Positions 60,091 to 64,000 of a DNA stretch of 64,000 nucleotides are shown here, one piece after another; within the stretch, counting starts at the first letter, position 1, and every line of letters begins with the position of its first letter. Made by a program: the position numbers and the translations under genes. The notes under the pieces were generated by a model, which made no database searches, was not told the origin of the DNA, and worked only from the letters and a program-made list of their open reading frames with translations. This DNA comes from Bacteroidia bacterium (GTDB lineage Bacteria; Bacteroidota; Bacteroidia; Chitinophagales; Chitinophagaceae): positions 1-64,000 of the forward strand of contig JAUIBA010000016.1 of NCBI GenBank assembly GCA_030427635.1. Direction: 5' to 3'.

Positions 60091-61431
60091 ATGATACAGC
60101 TACCTGTTCCCGCACTTGGCAGCATCACTGCCATTAGTATTACCACGCCTCACTTCCAGACCTCGCTGGACTTCTATCGCATGCTGGGCTTTCATGAAGT
60201 GGCCCGTGCTACATGGCCCTTCCCATGGGTGCAGGTAAGTGATGGTGCGCTCCTCATTATGTTGCGTCAGGACAATACACCGGCTTTGGCACTTACATAT
60301 TTTACTGCCACATATAGCAAAGTGATAAAAATGCTGGATGAGCAGGGTATAGAACTTTCTGAGCGCTCCGGTGATACCGACACAGTGAAGCGTTGTTCAC
60401 TTCTGTCTCCCGATGGCATTACCATTCGGGTAGTAGGTATTACAGATGGGTTCAGCCAGCCACCGGGCCCCGGTATGTTACAAATGCCTCAGGAAGATTA
60501 TAGCGACCCCTCAAAATATGCCAACAAAACAATAGGTATGTTTGGTGAGCTGGCACATCCTGTTGCCGACCTGCAGGCATCCATTGCGTTTTGGGGGAAG
60601 CTTGGCTTTACTACTATATCAGAGTTTTCCACACCTTATCCGTGGGCCGTTATTACAGATGGTATTAATGCCGTTGGCCTTCATCAGACTACACACTTCC
60701 AGCAGCCCGCACTCACATTTTTTGCGTCAGATATGCGTCATAAGATTGATGCATTAAAGCATGCAGGATTGCAGCACTATACACATCGCGGCCCGGCCAA
60801 TGTTATTATTGATACCCCCGAGCAGCAACAGATATTTCTGTTTCAGATGGGGGAAGAAAAGGAATTTTCCGCACCCCGCCTGTCGGACATAGCACATGCA
60901 GTCCTGAAAACACCGCGTCTGCTGCTTAAAGAAATTACCCCCGGCATCATGCATCAGTTGTTCTCCCGGTTCAGCGATGAGGATATTATGACCTACCTCT
61001 GTATTACAGACCCTGCTATGCTTGCTGCAGAGCGCAGCAACTATGAGCTGGGACTGGAATGGTACCGGGCTACCTATAAAGGTTTTATTATCTGCAGTCG
61101 TGCCAATGGGCGCAGAATGGGACTTATTGGCTACCATACATGGTACACCCGTCATTCCCGTGCAGAGATTGGATACCATCTGGATAATGATGCCGATAAA
61201 AATAAGGGTTATATGACAGAGGCGCTGTCGGCTGTGTTATCATTTGGGTTTGAAGAAATGGGTCTCAACCGTGTGGAGGCATTTTTAAGCCCGGCCAATA
61301 CGCCATCGGTGAGGCTTCTGAAACACTTTGGCTTTGTGGAGGAAGGCCTTTTAAGGCAGCATTACTGCAAAGATGGCGTTGTGGAAGATTCTTTGTGTTG
61401 CTCCCTGTTACGGTCAGAGTATATGAAATAG
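60091..61431 (+). CDS. VOC-VOC-GNAT fusion protein
   Basis: A 446-residue protein made of three domains. Residues ~10-115 form a VOC/glyoxalase-like unit (ITAISITTPHFQTSLDFYRMLGFHEVAR ... LLSPDGITIRVVGI). Residues ~150-260 form a second VOC unit (FGELAHPVADLQASIAFWGKLGFTTISEF ... VIIDTPEQQQIFLFQ). Residues ~280-446 form a GNAT acetyltransferase of the RimJ/RimL kind (TPRLLLKEITPGIMHQLFSRFSDEDIM, RAEIGYHLDNDADKNKGYMTEALSAVLSFGFEEMGLNRVEAFLSPANTPSVRLLKHFGFVEEGLLR). Such a three-part fusion is unusual. VOC units often bind or break down small molecules or antibiotics, and GNATs acetylate them, so a detoxification role is possible but only inferred. No stop or frame break lies between the parts. 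Confidence 0.85.
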   Translation: MIQLPVPALGSITAISITTPHFQTSLDFYRMLGFHEVARATWPFPWVQVSDGALLIMLRQDNTPALALTYFTATYSKVIKMLDEQGIELSERSGDTDTVKRCSLLSPDGITIRVVGITDGFSQPPGPGMLQMPQEDYSDPSKYANKTIGMFGELAHPVADLQASIAFWGKLGFTTISEFSTPYPWAVITDGINAVGLHQTTHFQQPALTFFASDMRHKIDALKHAGLQHYTHRGPANVIIDTPEQQQIFLFQMGEEKEFSAPRLSDIAHAVLKTPRLLLKEITPGIMHQLFSRFSDEDIMTYLCITDPAMLAAERSNYELGLEWYRATYKGFIICSRANGRRMGLIGYHTWYTRHSRAEIGYHLDNDADKNKGYMTEALSAVLSFGFEEMGLNRVEAFLSPANTPSVRLLKHFGFVEEGLLRQHYCKDGVVEDSLCCSLLRSEYMK

Positions 61432-62253
61432 AAAAATGTTGCCTCTGCTGTAAATAGCTGCAAAGGCAACATTCACCCCAACCATTCAGGTCAGGCTTGT
61501 CCTCATTTAAAACTGTTCGCATTTGTGAGTGAGTGCTCACTTCATAGCAATAGGTTTGTTTTCGGTAATAGAGTCAGCATCGGAAACCTGCCGGAGTGGA
61601 TAGTAAGTAATCTGTTTTCACCTGGGTGGTCGGGTTTGTTTTCTGGCAATGGATTTTAAGTGTGTGTTCATAGCCGGGCGTAGGTTATGGCGGTGGTTTC
61701 CGTTGTTTTCATGTACAGGGTTATGTCACAGTGTTGGGTTTAGGTATCATGGTGAGTGGTTATTGAATATTTTAATGCTGTTGAGTAGGTAAGGCAGCCG
61801 TTATTGAGTGGTGAAGAGGAAACAATTGTTTCCATAAGTATTATAGTGAAAGGAACTACTTGCAGATGTAACAGGCTGGTTATTTATAGTAGCTGCCTTA
61901 CCTCCCTCAGTATCTTTTTAGTGCTACAGATGCATATTGCATTTTCAGTAGCATCTGTAGTACCATATATAAAGTCAGTAAATAAAGAACGTGTCATTGC
62001 TGGTATACTTTTATCACTAACCAATTGATTATCAGCAATGTTCTGCAAATAGAAGTGCAAAATCTGTGCAGCCATTCCTTTTGAAATGTGAACGTTTTGT
62101 TTACACACTACAACAAGCTGAATAACAGCCATAAAAACATAAAAAACAATTAATATAAAAACTAACATGCTACTAAAAAAACGATTAACAATCCGGAAAC
62201 TGTAGATATATTTCCCCACCTGTAGGAACACCCTTACAACACTATAAAACAAA
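61432..62253. other. Gap without a confident gene
   Basis: The first part has a 10-bp stem (61435-61444 with 61464-61473) that could end the fusion gene. A palindrome AGTGAGTGCTCACT lies at 61528-61541. A minus-strand frame of 126 codons (61884-62264) encodes a hydrophobic stretch and a helical end, but its only early ATG lies inside the terminator of the neighbouring methyltransferase gene, so I do not accept it. The region is GT-rich and AT-rich in turn; it may hold gene remnants. Confidence 0.4.
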
Positions 62254-62285
62254 ACTGCCTGCATTCTGTACAGAATGCAGGCAGT
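62254..62285. terminator. Terminator palindrome after the methyltransferase gene
   Basis: Perfect 32-base palindrome (half ACTGCCTGCATTCTGT), T-rich on its minus-strand exit, for the gene ending at 62316. Confidence 0.85.
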
Positions 62286-62315
62286 AAAAAATGGATTATT
62301 AAATGCAGACTTTAC

Positions 62316-63044
62316 CTATATCTCACCTTCAGCCAGGCAGGTTACACCACACAGCTTATTGGCCGATGCCATCTTCATATCCAGTGAAGAGATGCGATAC
62401 AGAATATTGTTCACAAACGGACTGAAACTTTGCATATTGGATTTGCTGGTATCCTTGTTCTTTTTCAGATTATCCAGCTTTCTGAAAGTCCATATCATGG
62501 GGAACAGGCTTCCATACAGATAATAGCAGCGGTTTATAGAGTAGTTGGCCTTGTTCAGTACCCCTCTCAGTGTATTGATTTTATACCGGCGGTAGTGCCC
62601 CAGTGCCACATCATGGTTGCTCCACAGTGAGTAAAAAGCAGGTACTGTAATGAAAAAGTGGTTCTTTCCGGTACAGTTGGCCTTAATGTCCTGCAGCATC
62701 TTCAGGTCATCTTCCAGGTGCTCCAGCACATCCATCATCACCACGAGTCCATGCTCTATACGCTGTGGTATATGAGTCATTTTCTCTATCTTCTTTCCTT
62801 GGGTAGCAGCTATTTCATCAGGTGTATAGTTGATATCTACCAGGCATACCTTTTTTATTTTATCGCCAAATGCTTTTTCCAGATTGATGGCAAAAAAGCC
62901 CGAACCAGACCCTACATCTATTATAGTAAGCTCCGGTACCCGCTGCAGCAGATTCCGGGTATACGCTATCAGCGGCTGAATCTTGCTTTGGTAGTACCAG
63001 TGGTTGTCAGGGTTTACGCCATTCTCTAATTCACGAAGGTCCAT
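62316..63044 (-). CDS. Class I SAM-dependent methyltransferase
   Basis: A 242-residue methyltransferase. SAM-binding motif I is LTIIDVGSGSGFFAINLEKAFG, motif II KVCLVDINYTP, and the later motif LVVMMDVLEHLEDDLKMLQDIKANC; the end (YHYRRYKINTLRGVLNKANYSINRCYYLYGSLFPMIW type) is that of methyltransferases found with surface-glycan and lipid-carrier genes. The likely substrate is a sugar or isoprenoid lipid intermediate, by analogy only. It lies divergent from a second methyltransferase gene, 111 bases apart. Confidence 0.88.
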   Translation of the reverse strand: MDLRELENGVNPDNHWYYQSKIQPLIAYTRNLLQRVPELTIIDVGSGSGFFAINLEKAFGDKIKKVCLVDINYTPDEIAATQGKKIEKMTHIPQRIEHGLVVMMDVLEHLEDDLKMLQDIKANCTGKNHFFITVPAFYSLWSNHDVALGHYRRYKINTLRGVLNKANYSINRCYYLYGSLFPMIWTFRKLDNLKKNKDTSKSNMQSFSPFVNNILYRISSLDMKMASANKLCGVTCLAEGEI

Positions 63045-63086
63045 GATGTCAGTTTAGTATGAAGGTGTAAATTTAGCAACTTTAAT

Positions 63087-63094
63087 TACTTTTG
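63087..63094 (+). promoter_or_regulatory. -7 promoter element (TACTTTTG) in the divergent methyltransferase interval
   Basis: TAnnTTTG match, 61 bases before ATG 63156. Confidence 0.4.
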
Positions 63095-63155
63095 AAACCC
63101 ATACAAACGGCTGACCTCACATAGCTGTCTGATATAAATATAATCGTAAGACTCA

Positions 63156-63857
63156 ATGAATCGTTCTATAACCAATGCCATCCGCTATGTGATGGACAAC
63201 TGGCTGCCTCCGGCCATCCGCGACAGCCGCTGGTTCATGTATCCGTTTTTTCATATATGGTTCAAAGGCAAGAATGTGCGCCTGTACATGGATTTTAAGG
63301 ATGTTGCCTATACCCTCACCGAGGATGAGTTCTCAGAAATATACCGTAATCTGGACTGTCTGGCATATGACAGACCTACAGATATGAACATGCCCAGCAT
63401 CAAGCATCTGGTAGCGTCTATAGACAAAGATGCCAGAACCCTGCTGGATGTAGGCTGTGGCCGCGGCTTTCTGCTGAACTATATAGGAGACCATACTAAC
63501 CTGGAAACAACAGGATGTGACCTGTATGATTCGGTACCTACACTGAAAAAAGCTGCATATAAAAGAGGAACTATATACAAGCTCCCCTTTGAAGACAACG
63601 CTTTCGATGTGGTTACCTGCTCGCACACCATTGAGCACCTCAGGGAGCTGCCCGAGGCTATTAATGAACTGAAACGTGTGGCTAAAAAACAGCTCATCAT
63701 CGTTACTCCCTGTCAGCGATATTACTATTTCACTATGGACCTGCACCTCAATTTTTACCCCATAGCCTCCTATCTGCAAAAGGAAATAAACGTTGCCGAC
63801 AACAAATGTGTAAATATCCAGGGCGACTGGGTATATATTGGTAACATGAATAAATAA
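63156..63857 (+). CDS. Class I SAM-dependent methyltransferase
   Basis: A 233-residue methyltransferase with a basic, aromatic N-terminal segment (RYVMDNWLPPAIRDSRWFMYPFFHIWFKGKN) that may contact a membrane. The SAM fold starts at about residue 90: ARTLLDVGCGRGFLLNYIGD (motif I), TGCDLYDSVP, LPFEDNAFDVVTCSHTIEHLRELPEAINELKRVAKKQLIIVTP. Type-11 methyltransferase of unknown substrate. Its stop TAA overlaps the ATG of the next gene (TAATG), which codes for a family-2 glycosyltransferase; the two are translationally coupled and probably act on the same glycan or lipid carrier. Confidence 0.9.
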   Translation: MNRSITNAIRYVMDNWLPPAIRDSRWFMYPFFHIWFKGKNVRLYMDFKDVAYTLTEDEFSEIYRNLDCLAYDRPTDMNMPSIKHLVASIDKDARTLLDVGCGRGFLLNYIGDHTNLETTGCDLYDSVPTLKKAAYKRGTIYKLPFEDNAFDVVTCSHTIEHLRELPEAINELKRVAKKQLIIVTPCQRYYYFTMDLHLNFYPIASYLQKEINVADNKCVNIQGDWVYIGNMNK

Positions 63858-64000
63858 TGCCGAAAGAAATGAAGAACAGCCAGTCAACCCAACGCACAAC
63901 CGGCAATCAGACACCCTCTCATGATTTCCTGCTTTCATTGGTGATACCCTGCTATAACGAGAGCAGCCGGGTAGGCATCATGTTGCAGGGGCTGGCCGAC
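63857..64000 (+). CDS. Family 2 glycosyltransferase (start; cut by window end)
   Basis: ATG 63857 overlaps the stop of the methyltransferase gene. The 48 codons seen read MPKEMKNSQSTQRTT and then FLLSLVIPCYNESSRVGIMLQGLAD, the first strand and helix of the GT2 fold (VIPCYNE). This start is typical for dolichyl-phosphate-mannose/glucose-type synthases, which use a nucleotide sugar. The catalytic part is beyond the window. An ATG at 63869 is a second possible start. Confidence 0.85.
   Translation, partial: MPKEMKNSQSTQRTTGNQTPSHDFLLSLVIPCYNESSRVGIMLQGLAD

Noticed and set aside
61884-62264. 126-codon minus-strand frame with a hydrophobic segment
   Set aside because: Its first ATG lies inside a perfect 32-base terminator palindrome and no family is recognised; a shorter version from an internal ATG remains possible but unsupported.

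Overview
The window looks like a chromosomal segment of a Bacteroidota bacterium, most likely from the Chitinophagaceae/Chitinophagales. The reasons are: several secreted proteins with type IX secretion (T9SS) C-terminal sorting domains, a GldN homologue, SBBP/NHL/Ig-like repeat giants, a TonB receptor with a carboxypeptidase-regulatory N-domain, DUF4199, many genes preceded by the Bacteroidota -7 element TAnnTTTG, and almost no Shine-Dalgarno sequences. I saw no rRNA, tRNA, CRISPR array or intact transposase gene.

Layout. 0-5.3 kb: end of a T9SS cargo, a GNAT protein, a small YxWxxGxW protein, an ECF sigma factor with a membrane partner, a PQQ-propeller lipoprotein and a glutathione peroxidase. 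5.4-11 kb: a TMTC-like membrane/TPR protein, a 44-residue membrane protein, a helical exported protein, an SRPBCC protein and a sodium:solute symporter. 11-16.5 kb (minus strand): trpS, an MBL-fold hydrolase under a TetR regulator with two matching operators, an FtsX/MacB permease and tgt. 16.6-22.7 kb is an accessory stretch: a nucleotidyltransferase pair resembling toxin-antitoxin modules, an orphan secreted protein, an alcohol dehydrogenase, a C1q-like exported protein, and an Abi-alpha-type gene set between two copies of the 3' end of a marR gene, with three REP-like palindromes. 22.7-35 kb: TonB receptor, membrane glycosyltransferase-like protein, DinB, odhB, several small exported proteins, a TIGR01777 epimerase and a secreted reprolysin-type metalloprotease.

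35.1-43.6 kb is one gene for a 2810-residue secreted mosaic protein (DUF7948-like head, 7 SBBP repeats, two groups of 6 NHL repeats, 18 Ig-like repeats, T9SS tail). 43.8-53.1 kb: hpd, an HPt protein next to a membrane LuxR-type regulator, DUF4199, purC, a peroxiredoxin, a lone gldN, a second sigma/membrane-partner pair and a berberine-bridge-type flavoenzyme. 53.2-57.8 kb holds five copies of a composite intergenic repeat built on long palindromes, interleaved with a phage-terminase-small-subunit-like gene and orphan genes. 57.9-64 kb: a secreted NHL protein, an SDR, a VOC-VOC-GNAT fusion, a largely empty 0.8 kb gap, and two methyltransferases leading into a family-2 glycosyltransferase cut by the window end.

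How the parts fit: the T9SS theme recurs (five cargo proteins plus GldN), so much of the window serves the cell surface. Two independent sigma/membrane-protein pairs, the TetR and MarR systems and the HPt/LuxR pair supply regulation. The best candidates for something undescribed are the 1.17 kb Abi-alpha cassette bounded by a duplicated marR gene end in which all substitutions are synonymous, and the composite repeat family around the terminase-like gene.
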